Source of the DNA: Prorocentrum cordatum
Taxonomy: Eukaryota; Sar; Dinophyceae; Prorocentrales; Prorocentraceae
Assembly: GCA_963575745.1 (NCBI GenBank)
Contig: CAUYUJ010001747.1
Coordinates: 5,001-69,000 of the forward strand
Reading direction: 5' to 3'
DNA length: 64,000 nucleotides
A model generated the notes under the pieces. It ran no database searches and was not told where the DNA came from. It was given only the letters and a program-made list of their open reading frames with translations. The position numbers and the translations under genes were made by a program. Positions 9,561 to 20,760 of the stretch are shown here, in pieces. Position 1 is the first letter of the stretch. Every line of letters starts with the position of its first letter.

Positions 9561-10485
9561 GGAGCTCCACCGAAACAAGTACCCACAACGCGGCATTCAC
9601 AACTACATGGTTGAGTCCCTCACCGGGATATCTCTCCCTCTCTTTTCCCTTTCTCTGTCTCTCTGCCTCTCTCTCTCTCTCTTTCGGGAGCAGCGGGCAT
9701 GGAGGAGGAACGAGGTGGGATAACGGATAACGGATAACGGAGATGAAGGATGGGAGGCAGGCCACGCCCACACCAGTTTCAAGGAAAGCTGGGAGGGAGA
9801 GGGGTGAGGGAGGGTGTGTGAGGAGGACGAGGACTATGAGGGAAAACGGGGAGGGGAGGGGAGGAGAGGGAGGTCAGGGCGGGGTGGGGAAAGGTGAAGG
9901 CTAGGGGACATGTGCCCCCGAGCAGACCCGACAGGCATGGGGTCACCCAGTGTTGGCCAGGCGCTTCCCCTTCGAAGGCAAAACCGCTGCCAAGGCCCAG
10001 GTCGCCTCCTCCTTTCAGGCTTGGCTTGGCTCCGCAGCCAGGCAGCCAGGCTGGGGGGGGCAACCCATGACCGGACCAGCGTTGGTGCTTCCACGGGTTC
10101 CCTCCTACCCTCCCCCCTGCACGATGGCCTCCCTTGCTTCTCCTCATTCTGGCCATTCCGTCGGAGGGGCGAGAAACTGCACTTCACCACTAGTGGGCCA
10201 CCTCCAGCGAGGAGGTAAAGGATGCCATCTCGAGGCTGGATGTGGGAGACTTCTCGAGCGGGACGCCACAGACCATGGAGACCACCAGGAGGATCCTCCC
10301 TTGTTCCCCTTTGCTCCTACTCCTCCCCCTTTTCCCCACGTCCTCCCCCTTCGAACCAGACCCCCGACGTTTAGAGTTTTCCCCTTCCTTTTTGTGCTGG
10401 GCTCTCGTTGTTGATAGAGCATCCGTTACTCTTTCTCTCCTGCTCCTTCCTCCCGCCTCCTCCCTCCTCCTCTACTGTTTTCGTT

Positions 10486-10519
<34 letters not shown>

Positions 10520-10660
10520 ACCTCGTCCCTTCCTTTTCCGTCCTCCTCCTTCTTTCTCCTCCTCTCTCGTCCCTCTCCCGCCTCGTCCCTCCCGTCTCCT
10601 CCTCTTCCTCCTCCTCCGCCTCCTATTCCTTTTCCACATAGATAGTTATTCCCGTTCGCA
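9561..10660. other. Low-complexity region, no gene
   Basis: CT-rich stretches (9630-9690; nearly pure CT at 10484-10519) and G-rich stretches (9785-9900) alternate with GC-rich unique DNA. Open frames here translate to Ser/Leu/Pro or Gly/Arg runs and carry no domain. Confidence 0.6.
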
Positions 10661-10689
10661 CCACTAGAAGTGTTCGTAGGCTGGGCTGG

Positions 10690-10850
10690 GCAGCACCGCG
10701 CACATCCATACGACCCAACCTTCACCATCCAATGCAACACAAACTACTCGGCGCCCTCACATTCGAATCAACCCTCACCGTCCTATGCAAAGCAGGCACT
10801 CACATCCATACGACCCAACCTCACCATCCGATGTCAGAGTGAGGGGGCCG
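10690..10850 (+). repeat. Degenerate ~65-bp repeat, copy 1
   Basis: CACATCCATACGACCCAACC followed by TTCACCATCC and ATGCAA occurs twice here and again in diverged form at 14500-14710. It is a dispersed repeat of unknown type. Confidence 0.65.
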
Positions 10851-10931
10851 AACGGTCCTTCACTTTTTCTGGGTGCGTGGCTGAAGTGGGACTCCGCGGT
10901 GCGGATTCTGCTTGTTGTTGTTGTTGTGGTT

Positions 10932-11130
10932 GAAGACGAAGAGGGCGGTTATCGAGGGTTCGGGTTATACGTGTTGAATGGCACGCGAGCAGATCACGAG
11001 CGAACAGCTTTAAAATGATTGTTGCTGTTGTCGGTGTTGTCGTTGCTGAATTCTCATTTCTACAGATGACTATTGCTGATCCCCCCTGCAACCATTGTAT
11101 TTTTCAATTAAGGTGCTTTTCCCAGGGCTC
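10932..11130 (+). repeat. Dispersed repeat family R1, copy 1
   Basis: The unit begins GACGAAGAGGGCGG, contains a TATACGTGTTGAATGG-like block, TTTAAAATGATTGTTG, a TTCTCA..TTCTACAGA block and CCATTGTATTTTTCAATTAA. Related copies are at 11617, 50316 and 51300. Each long copy is followed by the R2 degenerate tandem repeat. Confidence 0.6.
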
Positions 11131-11204
11131 GCACCCTGTTTTTTTAGAAGGGGAAGCGAGGGGTCACCGCGTTGTTGGGCCCCGAACTACAACAACGACG
11201 GCTC

Positions 11205-11430
11205 CCGCCTGAGACTTCCTCACAATTTATTTCCAGATTGCTCTCGCGCGGGACTTCGTTACAATGTATGTAGGAATCGCGCTCTCGCGTGGGACATTCT
11301 CGCCATTTATTCAGACGCCGCGCCCTCGACACTCTGGAATCACGCTCTCGCTGTCGATTTCCGGAGGATTTATTTGGGAATCGCGCAATCGCTCGAGATT
11401 TCCTCGCGATTCATTCAGGACGCAAGCTTC
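11205..11430 (+). repeat. Degenerate ~36-bp tandem repeat family R2, copy 1
   Basis: Units follow the pattern CGCTCTCGCGTGGGACTTC then TCGC and a TTTATTCAGGA-like tail, about six times with many substitutions. It is followed by a CCCGCCTGCTCGACC-type tract at 11440-11520. The same module order is seen at 48945 and 50560. Confidence 0.6.
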
Positions 11431-11616
11431 AGCAACCCGCCTGCTCGACCTGGCTGCGTGGGCCCGCCTTCCCGATCCGCCCGTTGCGGTCTACCCGCCC
11501 GATCTGCCCGTCTGTTTGTCCCTTCCTTCCACCCGTCCTCTCTTCCCGTGTCTTAGGAGCTGCACGATTTACACGCTGCAGGTAAGAAAGGTGTATACCC
11601 CCAAGGGGGCACGATC

Positions 11617-11760
11617 GAAGACGAAGAGGGCGGGTATCGAGGGTTTGGGGAAAACGTGCTGAATGGCTCACGGGCAGGTCAGAACGAACAGCCTTAAAAT
11701 GTGTTGGTGTGGTTGTTGTTGTTGTTGTTGAACATTATTACTTCTAAAGAATAATTATTG
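11617..11760 (+). repeat. Dispersed repeat family R1, copy 2 (shorter)
   Basis: GAAGACGAAGAGGGCGGGTA and following bases repeat the start of the copy at 10932, then a GTT run leads into the large duplication starting at 11727. Confidence 0.55.
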
Positions 11761-12286
11761 TTGGGACCCCTGGTGCACGACCCCCCCGCCGCGCCTAGGC
11801 CGCAGCCACATTTTCATCATTTTCGTGAGGAAGTCTCAGGCAAAACGGGTTGGTCCGGATCCGGTTGTTTTGTTACGGCCCGCTTTCCCTGGCAATAAAT
11901 TAGCTAAAGTGGACATTTCTTGTTCTAACATAACCAAACTTCAAGAATCCCTTGCAAAAATAAGGTAAAGTGGACATTCGCGCGCGCAAGACGAAATCCT
12001 TCCAAAACCTTAGTTTTCGTAGCGATTTTAACATAAAAAAACATAAAAAAAAACAACCAATGTTTTTTTTTATTAAAACAAAAAAAAACTGGTCAAAAAT
12101 TCATCCCGCGCGCTCTTGCGCATTCGTAGGAAACCCAACACTTTTTAAACATTTCTGTCAAACGGGCTTTTGCGAGCAACTTTTTCGAACTTCTGCAACA
12201 ACGGTTGCGCACCTGCCAGGGCCATCATCCCTGTCAAATAATACCATGCGGGACACATTCGTTTTTTCTTCGCGCGCGCACGCCGT
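11727..12286 (+). repeat. Large direct duplication, left copy
   Basis: From AACATTATTA..CTAAAGAATAATTATTG through TGGTGCACG and TAGGCCGCAG to ACACATTCGTTTTTTC, this segment repeats at 12512-13050 with an offset of about 765-787 bp and several small indels. A-rich and T-rich runs are conserved. No ORF is shared at the protein level with a known family. Confidence 0.8.
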
Positions 12287-12300
12287 CGTCGTCGGCCGCG

Positions 12301-12485
12301 GGGCCCTGAATAGTAGCCACGGTCGTCCGCATGCCACGAAGTGAAGTGTCCGAACGTCATAGGGCGGGAAGCTGGGTGTGGGTGGTGGCGAAGAGTCGTT
12401 TGGAAATTTGGTAGAGCTTGAACCGGCCCCCCCACAAAGTGGGGGTATTGCCCGCCTCCTATGAAAACCCTGGCACTGGTGAGAA
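12301..12485 (+). repeat. Repeat with hairpin, copy 1
   Basis: GTAGCCACGGTCGTCCGC through AACCCTGGCACTGG recurs at 13850-14020. It contains a C-run/G-run inverted repeat around 12427-12450, ACCCCCACAAAGTGGGGGTATT-like, less perfect than in the other copy. Confidence 0.75.
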
Positions 12486-12511
12486 CGGAGTGTCCCCACG
12501 TGCTAGTAATT

Positions 12512-13050
12512 GTTGTTGAACATTATTATTCTAAAGAATAATTATTGTTGGGACCCCTGGTGCACGGCCCCCCCGCGCCGCCTAGGCCGCAGCTACATTT
12601 TCATCATTTTCGTGAGGAAGCTTCAGAAAAGTGATGTCCAGATCCGGTTGTTTTGTTGTAATCCGTTTTCCCTTGCAAAAAACACTATAAAATGACATTT
12701 CTTGTTCTAATATAATCAAATTTCAAGAATCCCTTGCAAAAAATAAGGTAAAGTGGACATTCGCGCGCGCAAGACGAAATCCTTCCAAAAGCTTAGTGTT
12801 CGGAGCGATTTTAACATAAAAACATCAAAAAACCAATGGTTTTTCAACAAAAAAATGTCAAAATCTCATCCCGCGCGCTCTTGCGGATTCGTAGGAAACC
12901 CAACACTTTTTAAACATTTCTGTCAAACGGGCTTTTGCGAGCAACTTTTTCGAACTTCTGCGACAACGGTTGCGCACCTGCCAGGGCCATCATCCCTGTC
13001 AAATAATACCATGCGGGACACATTCGTTTTTTCTTCGCGCGCGCACGCCG
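12512..13050 (+). repeat. Large direct duplication, right copy
   Basis: Second copy of the 11727-12286 segment, differing by substitutions and short indels mostly in A or T runs. After 13050 the two copies diverge. Confidence 0.8.
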
Positions 13051-13295
13051 AAATCTCCAAAAACCATTGGGTTCTTAAGAATTTTAGCACCGCGCATCAT
13101 AAAATCACACGAATCGCACCGTAGGTCCTCGAAAAACACCTGCACGACTTTTCAAAATTTCCACCCGCGCGCGCTGTCCGAATCCTAAAAAAACCAATGG
13201 TTTTCCAACATTTATGTTACATGAGCTCGCGCGAGCTACTTTCGCACGCTCTTGCAACGGGGTTCGCGCGCCTGCCAGGGGCCATAATCCCTTGC

Positions 13296-13420
13296 GGTTG
13301 CGCCATAGGTTGCGCCCTCGGCCGCCGAGAATAAAACGCCCCCCTATTGGTTGCGCCATAGGTTGCGCCCTCGGCCGCCGAGAATAAAACGTCCCCCTAC
13401 TGGTTGCGCCATAGGTTGCC
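13296..13420 (+). repeat. 53-bp tandem repeat, about 2.3 units
   Basis: GGTTGCGCCATAGGTTGCGC starts units at 13296, 13349 and 13402, an exact 53-bp period. The units include GGCCGCCGAGAATAAAACG. The third unit runs into the CCAAGAGG-type array. Confidence 0.85.
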
Positions 13421-13424
13421 CCAG

Positions 13425-13595
13425 GAGGCCTTCAAGAGGCCCCAAGAGCCCGCCGTGAGGACCCAATAAGCCCCCAAGAGGCCCCAAGATGCTTCCAAGA
13501 AGCCCCCCAAAGCCCCTCAAGAGGACCCCAAGCGGCGCCAGGAGGCTTCCCCCCTTCCCCAAGAGGACCCCAAGCGGCCCCAGGAAGCCTCCGAC
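13425..13595. repeat. CCCCAAGAGG-type array
   Basis: Irregular repeats of GGCCCCAAGAGGCCC and AGGACCCCAAGCGGCC with no fixed period. It belongs to the skewed array family also found at 21700-23590 in this orientation, and inverted at 34150, 49440 and 59570. Confidence 0.7.
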
Positions 13596-13609
13596 TGATC
13601 ACTGTCACA

Positions 13610-13631
13610 TCCGTAGCCATCTCGGATCAAG
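13610..13631 (+). other. Best spliced-leader-like segment in the window
   Basis: 19 of 22 positions match the dinoflagellate spliced leader without gaps; mismatches are at leader positions 12, 14 and 17. CCGTAGCCAT and TCAAG are intact, and GT follows the final CAAG, as at the donor site of a spliced-leader RNA gene. It is either a relic leader from a reintegrated mRNA or a decayed leader RNA gene. Confidence 0.5.
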
Positions 13632-13849
13632 GTATCGCCTGTGTTCTTGGATGGGTCATGGCTTTGTCGGCGGAAGCCCAAAAATGTGACCAACTCCGCT
13701 CTCTCTGTCTCTCTCTCTGTCTGCTCTCTGTCTCTCTCTCTCTGTCTCTCTGTATTATGTATTGTATGGCACAATTGCACCATGCTGGGCACATGCGCGC
13801 CCCGAATAAGTGACCAAGTTCTGTGGGTGTGTACCCCACGCCAGTGTAG

Positions 13850-14020
13850 TAGCCACGGTCGTCCGCACGCCACGAAGTGAAGTGTCCCAACGTCATAGGG
13901 CGGGAAGCTGGGTTTGGGTGGTCGCGAAGAGTCGTTTGGATATTTGGTAGAGCTTGTAATACCCCCCCACGAAGTGGGGGTATTGCCTGGTGTCGTATGA
14001 AAACCCTGGCACTGGGGAGA
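13850..14020 (+). repeat. Repeat with hairpin, copy 2
   Basis: Copy of 12301-12485. At 13958-13984 it has an inverted repeat, AATACCCCC...GGGGGTATT around a short loop. It ends CTGGCACTGGGGAGAAC and is followed by TAAAATGATTGTTGTTG, a piece like family R1. Confidence 0.75.
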
Positions 14021-14117
14021 ACACCACGCGTTCGGGTAAAATGATTGTTGTTGTTGTTGTTGTTGCACGTATTGTTGTTATACTAATTTGCGTTGCTGTT
14101 GTCGTCGTCCCCCCCGC

Positions 14118-14345
14118 AAGCGGGCCCGCGACCCGCCCGCGACCCACCCGGAAACCACCCGCCACTCATCCGCGACCCACCCGCGACCCACCCGCGACCC
14201 ACCCGCGACCCACCCGCGACTCACCCGCGACCCACCCGCGACCCACCCGCGACCTACCCGCGACCCACCCGCGACCCACCCGACGATCCACCCGCGACCC
14301 ACCGGTGACCCTTCCGCGACCCACTCGCGACCCACCCGCATTGCT
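14118..14345 (+). repeat. CGCGACCCACC tandem array
   Basis: About twenty units of CGCGACCCACC (11 bp) with small variations. Translated frames are repetitive Arg/Asp/Pro/Thr strings and are not evidence of a gene. Confidence 0.85.
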
Positions 14346-14499
14346 TTAACGGAGAAGTCGGCGCCAGCGGCGGGCTCGTTTCATAATTTGTTTACATCAG
14401 GCGCTCGCGGCGGGCTTCGTCAGAGCCTCGCAGATTGCCGACGTCCCCGCCGACCCCTCTTCCGCAACTGCGGGGTGTTACGGGCAAACAATTACTGCT

Positions 14500-14710
14500 C
14501 GGCGCACACGCATACGACCCAACCTGGACCGTTCTATGCAAACACGTTGGCTCGCGCACGCCAATCCGACCACGCGCTAACTTTTTCTGTAGCATATACG
14601 ATGCGGTGCATATCCACACGGCCCAACCTTCATCACCCCATGTAGCGACAGACAGTCTGTGCACAGCCATCCCACCAAACCTTCGCAATCCGATCCGATG
14701 TTTTACGTGG
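14500..14710 (+). repeat. Degenerate ~65-bp repeat, copy 2
   Basis: CATACGACCCAACC, CACACGGCCCAACC and TATGCAAACAC blocks repeat the organisation of 10690-10850 with many substitutions. Confidence 0.5.
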
Positions 14711-15780
14711 CGTTCGGCGCGCATCTTCTGATCTGGAACGTCGACCCACCCCTTGGCCCCGAAGAGGCCGTAGGCACCAAAGGCAGATATGCAACAATAC
14801 ATCGCTTGCAAATGCACAACGTATTTTTGCGTTTCGGGCACCCCTCGCCGACTCCGATTTGGAACCATGCAGCTCCAGGCGCTTCCAAAGGCTCCAATAC
14901 GCTCATTGGCGCCCCCGAGCTCCACAATCTCCCCCAAGCGTTCCCAGGCTCGCTGTCGCCACCAGCAGCAACAGCATCCACACCCTCATCTTCATCGTTC
15001 CCGTCGCCGCAGGAGGCCCCAAGGAGCAAACGAGTTCAGATGGCGTTGGCGCGTGGAGCATGAAACAAGGGTTTTCGCAAGGAGCTCTCGCTCTGCTGGC
15101 GCCGCATACCATCGCCATTCGCAGCCAAAGAACGGACAGAGGGCTCGTCGTTTTCAAAAAAGGGTTTTCGCCCTAACGCCGTGCATGCTCGGCATCAAGA
15201 TTATCCATCGCTGCGCGGGTGGATGGCGAGTCTTTCCCAAAACAGTGGGGGCAGTGGACAAGGAAGAATGAAAGGCCTGTAAGCTGATGGGGTTCCAATC
15301 GTGGGTCGGCCATGAGTAGCAGCGCCGCACTCACCAGGTCAGGATTTCTCTAGGGTCAGCAGCCCCCTGGGCACATTTCTTTATGAGCGCCCCCACCTCG
15401 TTGGAGTCTCCCCTTGGCCTCGCGGGCATTCGGGCACATATCAGCATCAACGTCCATTTGACCCTTCCTCGACCTCTACGAGCCGGCGATCCATGGTGTG
15501 CTACAGTTAATTCGGGTGAAGGGCGGATCCTCCTCGGAAGCGGGGCTATCGCGTGAGACTTCCGCGACGCATGCGTCCACGAATTTGACATCCTGCAACG
15601 TTGAGACGGATGGAAGGCATGTGCCCTTCAAAATGGGGCTACCCTGCGCGCCCTCCAATTGGAGGGAGGGGTCATTCAAGGGTGGGCGTGCGCAGTGGGA
15701 AGGAACACTGGTATGGACGCATGAGGAGGGGAGTTGGTTCGGGAACGGTGTTGCAGCATGGGTTGATGCATCTTGGGTTT
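14711..15780. other. No recognised feature
   Basis: Moderately GC-rich DNA. Several overlapping frames of about 100 codons occur on both strands, but none has a motif, a compositional signature or similarity that I recognise. Confidence 0.4.
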
Positions 15781-15784
15781 ACTC

Positions 15785-16735
15785 TGGTGCGCCTCCTCCT
15801 TCTCCGCTTCCTCCTCCTCCTCCTCCTCCTCCTCCTCCTCCTCCTCTTCCTCTTCAAAGTGATATCATCCTTCTGCGCGTCTACTGTTCTCTCGCATCCT
15901 CTGGGCGCTACCATGCGCTCGAGTTTCGGAGCCTTCTCGCGCAATTGTCTTCAGGGGGTCCAGCGGAGGGATGACACGGTGCCCCCTCCCCCCCCGAGGT
16001 TCCTGGAGCTTCGCATGAGGTCCCCTGGGGCGCACGCAGGCCCCGGGAGTCCAAGCGTGGCGCCCGAAGGCTTCGATGTCCCCCCCCGGGCCGACCGATT
16101 GGGCGTTCGCCCGCTCTCTGCGTGCCTGTCGGTCTGGGCGGTTTGGGCTTCGGGTCCCCGTCCTGTCGGGGGTCGCCTCCTCGCTGTAGTCCTCCCCCTG
16201 AGCCGCTCCAGCCCTCGTTTTCCTTCGTTTCTTCGTTTCCGAGGTCCGGACGTTTCCCAAGACACCTCCAGCAACATTTGGGGAACGTGGGTACCTCTGC
16301 AAAACAATCGAGGGGAGACGTTTCGAAGCCGTTGAAGGTCTCCCTGTCTTGCTCCTCTCTTCTCTCTCTTCCTCTCTTCTCCACTCTCCTCCTCGTAATT
16401 CCCCCTCTCTTGCGCGATTGTCCTTTCGGCTCACAGCACTCTTCGCAAGCGAAGCATGCAGATGGGGATAAGGTGATAGCCGGCAGCGAAGGCGGCGCGC
16501 GGCATGATGAGGAATGTGTCGATGAGTATGAGGGCCAGCAAGGGCTTGGAGGAGGAGGAAGAGGACGACGACGACGATCAGGATACTGAAGAGGAGTAGA
16601 ACTAGGAATGATAGTTGGAGGAGGAGGAGCAGGAGAAGGAGGGGGCGAGGAGGAGGAGGAGCACGAGGAGGAGGAGGAGGAGCAGGAGGAGACCGAGGAA
16701 GAGTAGGAGGAGGGACTGGTGGATGGCGTAGGAAG
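15785..16735. repeat. CTC/GGA microsatellites flanking unrecognised DNA
   Basis: A nearly pure CTC run at 15811-15855 and GGA-rich repeats at 16545-16715 flank about 680 bp of GC-rich DNA. Long frames here, including one of 355 codons on the minus strand, are created by these repeats and encode Arg, Leu or Pro runs. Confidence 0.7.
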
Positions 16736-17039
16736 TCTCGAGAAGCTTTGTCCGCGAGGTTTTTGGGGGCGCGACAGTCCAGGATGGGCATGCCGCGGGC
16801 CGTGCTGATTATGAGGGTCGTCGAGCGGTTTTCAGTGCGTGGGAAAGACTGCGGAGGCCTTGGTCGGCTGATCACAGGCTTCGGGGAACTTGCGCGCATA
16901 CGAATCATCCGCTTGGATCGCCCACTGATCACAGACCAACCGACCCCGCCGTCCCCACTCGCGGTGCGCTTGCCTGCCCGCTCCCTCTCCTGCTCCCCCT
17001 TCCTCCTCTTCCTCCCTCACCTTTACCTCCTCAAGAGAG

Positions 17040-17840
17040 GGAGGTCGAATAGGCGGGAGAAAGGAGGAGGCGACGGTGGGGGAGGAGGAGAAGGAGGAGG
17101 AGAAGGAGGAGGATGTACCCTATGTGGAGACGGGAGGTGGTATCCCGCTTTCCTGCCGCTACTTTTGCCAATATCGCGGTGGATTCACAACGCAATGATG
17201 ACGGTGAGGGTGATGATGTTGCTGGCGCTGGTGATGACGATGATACTGTTCATGCTTATGGCTCGTTTGCTACTTACAAAACTGGTGCGACTCACGGTCG
17301 TGATGGTATCAACAATGAATGCAATTGTCTTGATGATGTTGCTGAATCCGATCGTGTCCATGACGACGGTGATGATATTGATGACGACGACGCCAGTGAC
17401 AATGACGACGATGCCGGTGCTGCTACCAATCATGGTGGTACTGAGTATGATTTTGCTACTGATGACTTTCAGATGACGATGTCGATGACGATACCGACGA
17501 TGCTGACGAGGTGTCGACGACTACGACGACGATGATGCTGATGATGATGCTGATGATGATGGTGGTGATGATGATGGTGATGATGTCGCTGGTGATGTTG
17601 ATGGTGGTGCTCTTACTGATGATTGTTATCTTGCCGACGGTGATGATGATGCTGATGATGAGCATGATGATGCTGATGATGCTGATGATGCTGCTGCTGC
17701 TGATGATGATGATGATCATGGGGATGATCATGGGGATGATGGTGGTGGCGGCCACGATGAGGGTGGTGGTGATACTGATACTGGTGATGGTGATGGTGAT
17801 GGTGATGGTGACGATGTTGCTGATGATGTTGTTGTTGATA

Positions 17841-17936
<96 letters not shown>

Positions 17937-18055
17937 GTGATGATGGTGATGGTGATGGTGATGGTGATGGTGATGTGATGATGATGATGATGCTGCTGAT
18001 GATGATGAATGGCAAGGAGGAGGAGGAGGTGGAGGAGGAGGAGGAGGAGGAGGAG
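17040..18055. repeat. GAT trinucleotide region
   Basis: GGA repeats (17060-17112) lead into imperfect GAT/GGT repeats; 17839-17935 is almost pure GAT. It ends in a GGA run. It gives Met, Asp, Ile or Ser homopolymers depending on frame and is non-coding in all likelihood. Confidence 0.85.
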
Positions 18056-18233
18056 TTCGGTTCGCCTGACCCGGCTAGCCTTCCCTCGCACCGCGCTGCT
18101 GGCACTGGCCGTGTGGCGTTGAACCTGGCTTGCAGCTAGGAGATGTTGACGGTCAAAGCGCTCTGAAACAGGACTCGCTGTCGTCGGGTGCTCCATGACG
18201 TCGAGCCAGAATGGCTCAGGATGTTGTTACTCA

Positions 18234-18283
18234 TGGAGGAGGAGGAGGAGGAGGAGGAGGAGGAGGAGGAGGAGGAGGAGGAG
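18234..18283. repeat. GGA microsatellite
   Basis: About 16 units of GGA, nearly pure. Confidence 0.9.
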
Positions 18284-19955
18284 AGGTCGGGCTGGCGAGC
18301 TAGGTACTATCGTGTCCTTCGTGGTGGCGGCGCGGAGCGGCAGCCAGGACAAGTGTTAAGGACGTCCTTCCTCAGTGCCGATGTCTTTCCGTGTCCTTGT
18401 CTATGTCTTGTCCGTCTTTCTGTCAGCTCGCCCGCCCGTGTGTCCATGTGCCTGCATGCGCTTGCGCGCCTGTCGGTCCAGGCTGCGTGTTCGTCCATCG
18501 TTCTGCTGGCTTGCTCATTCGTTTGCCGTGCCGTTCTCATCGACGGCTGTCCGAACCCAGTGGCTGGGACGCTTGTTCATCCGCTCCGCCGTTCGTGCGT
18601 TCGTCGGCCTGTTTTTCGATTGCTCGTGCGCACGTGGTCTTGACTTCCTCCTTCCTCCTGCCCTCCCTCCACTCTCCCCTCGCTCCCTCTCTATCTCCTC
18701 TCTTTGTCTCTCTCTCTCTCTCTACTGACTCCTCGCCCCTCGCCTGTCCGCCTCCCCCTTCCCTCTTCCTCCTTCCTCGCTTTTCCCTTCTCCCCACTCC
18801 CTCTTCCCTTCTCGCTCCTCACTCTCGCTCCTCCCTTGCTCTTCGTCCTGCCTCCTCCCTCCTCGCTCCTTTATCCCTGAGCGACCTTCGCTTGTACACA
18901 TGCAAATGCGACTCTCCGTTCTTCCATAGGGCTGTTTTTGTATCCCGGCTATGCGGTATATTGTTTGCTCACGGAGGACTGTTTCTGGTTGGCTTTCGAT
19001 ATCGTTGTCTCAGTGAAAGCGACCTTGGCCTTTCAGACGTGTTATTCCCGCTGCATCGCTTGTTGATGATCTTTGCCTCCAACGTTCGGAACGACGCTCT
19101 GGCCGTAGTGTTAGCCTTCCTCTTGCATTGGTGGAAGTTGTGCTCTGGCTGTCGGCATTGCCACATTCACGAATTTCCGTAGATCGTCAGTCCACGAGAG
19201 CGACGCACCCGTCTCAGTGTCGGCCGTTCTCTGCATAAGCGACAGGTGCTCTCGCTGCGTTTGGTATCAATAGAGTCTGCGTCCAACCGAAAGGCGCTCT
19301 CGCCTTCTGATACCCGCGTCCTCCTCCTGGAGGATGTAGAAGAGTTTTTTGAAAAGTGCAGTCAACCGTAGCAAAACAGTCTTCGGGCCGCCGCGCTGAG
19401 GAGTCTCAGCAAAGTGTCGCGGCGCGACTGTCGGGGGGGAAAAGAGCGATGGCTATTCCGAAAGGTTTCGGCACGGCCAGGTCGCGAGCACAACGGGGGT
19501 CCTCCCCCAGACCTGAAACGCGACGTTGGGGCCTGCACGCGTTTGTCGCGCGCCGCCCAACCATCGCGCTGCAAACAAACCGACGCACATGCGCCAAACG
19601 CGAAAACTTGCGCGAGGGAGACTGGCCTCCAACCCGCGTCTGCACTTGAACCGCAGGCGGAGCACTTTTGAACCAAACGGCAGTGAGCAACAATTGCCAC
19701 GGCTGCAACGGCAGAAGGAGGAGGGGGGTGGGGGAGAAAGGAGGAGGGCAGGAGGAGCGGCAAGGCGAGGATGGGGGAGGATCAGTGGGGGGAGGGACTG
19801 GGGAGATAGAAAGGGTGAGGAAGAGGTGGGGCGGCGGGGAGGAGGGATGGGGAGGGGAGGGGGCCACGAGGAGCTGGGGGAGACAAGGCACGAGGCGGGG
19901 TGGAGGAGGAGAGGGCGCAAGCACCGGGAAGGGGGCGGATGGGGGCGACGACGGG
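18284..19955. other. No recognised gene; pyrimidine-rich then G-rich DNA
   Basis: 18640-18870 is rich in CTCCCT tracts and 19710-19920 in GGGGAGG tracts. The stretch between, about 18890-19700, is more complex but shows no domain in any frame. Confidence 0.5.
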
Positions 19956-19959
19956 CGTG

Positions 19960-20215
19960 GCAGCGGGTGTACACCGGCGGTGTGGTGTGTGCCACCGTTG
20001 TGGTGCACGCAGGCAGCGTGGTGTACACGGGCGCTGTGACGCACACGGCTGCTGCAGTTTACGCGGGCACTGCTTGTGTACATGGGCGACGTGGTGCTGC
20101 GGTGCACGCGTCTGCTGTGGCGTACGGGGGCTTTGTGGTGTACGCACTCGGCGCTGTGTTGCACGCAGGCATTATTGGGCCTTGTCGTGTGCGCAAGCAT
20201 TGTGGCTCACGCAGG
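19960..20215 (+). repeat. Degenerate ~27-bp repeat
   Basis: Repeats of the type GTGGTGTACACGGGCGCTGTG with GCACGCAGGC spacers recur about nine times. On the minus strand this makes VHH/TPQ-like strings, as expected of a tandem repeat rather than a gene. Confidence 0.6.
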
Positions 20216-20739
20216 CGATTGGTGCGCTGGTGGCGCGGACGCACCCTGGCGGGTGCACGCCGCGGCCGCCGTTACCGTTATTTTCCCGCCCGACCCCCCC
20301 CCCCCTACCCCTGGGTAGCGTTACCTGGGAAGGAAAAGAAGCGCTCACCAAAACGCCAATCGTACCGCACGAATCGGTGTTTTGCGTCGTTTACGCAGTA
20401 GTGTATCGCTTGTTATAAGGTCCCTGCGCGTTTGCGCCCACATCGTGGTCGCTTTCTACTTGCACCAGTTATGCTGTCAATTACGTTATTTGTTAACTTG
20501 GCTTGCAAGGGTGGAGTCGTGGCTTCGCTTCACGGCACATTTATTTTACATCCACCCGTTGCCCAGTCACTTGTGCTGTTTATGTCTCTCCCGTCTCCAG
20601 ATTCGGCTTATCAGCCGAGGGGGGTGTTAGATCTGAACGTTCCGAGTGGGTGAGCAAGTGTATAGTTGTGAATAGTTGTAGTGGAGAGCACAGTGCACAT
20701 GTCGTGGACTTGGTGCGTGAGCTTCGGGACGGGTGATGG

Positions 20740-20760
20740 TCCGCACCCATGTGGCTCAAG
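20740..20760 (+). other. Spliced-leader-like segment (gapped)
   Basis: With one deleted T the segment matches the leader at 18 of 21 bases and keeps the final TGGCTCAAG exactly. Substitutions are at leader positions 5, 7 and 13 or 14. An open frame of 136 codons begins nine bases after its start but has no recognised domain. Confidence 0.35.

Noticed and set aside
15630-15652. Reverse-strand leader-like AAAATGGGGCTAC
   Set aside because: It needs two inserted bases and the GAGCC part does not match.
15865-16932. 355-codon minus-strand ORF
   Set aside because: Arg/Pro/Leu-rich with microsatellite-derived runs and no domain; plus-strand frames overlap it just as well.
17511-18196. Poly-Met, poly-Ile and poly-Ser ORFs at the GAT repeats
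   Set aside because: They are translations of a trinucleotide repeat in different frames.
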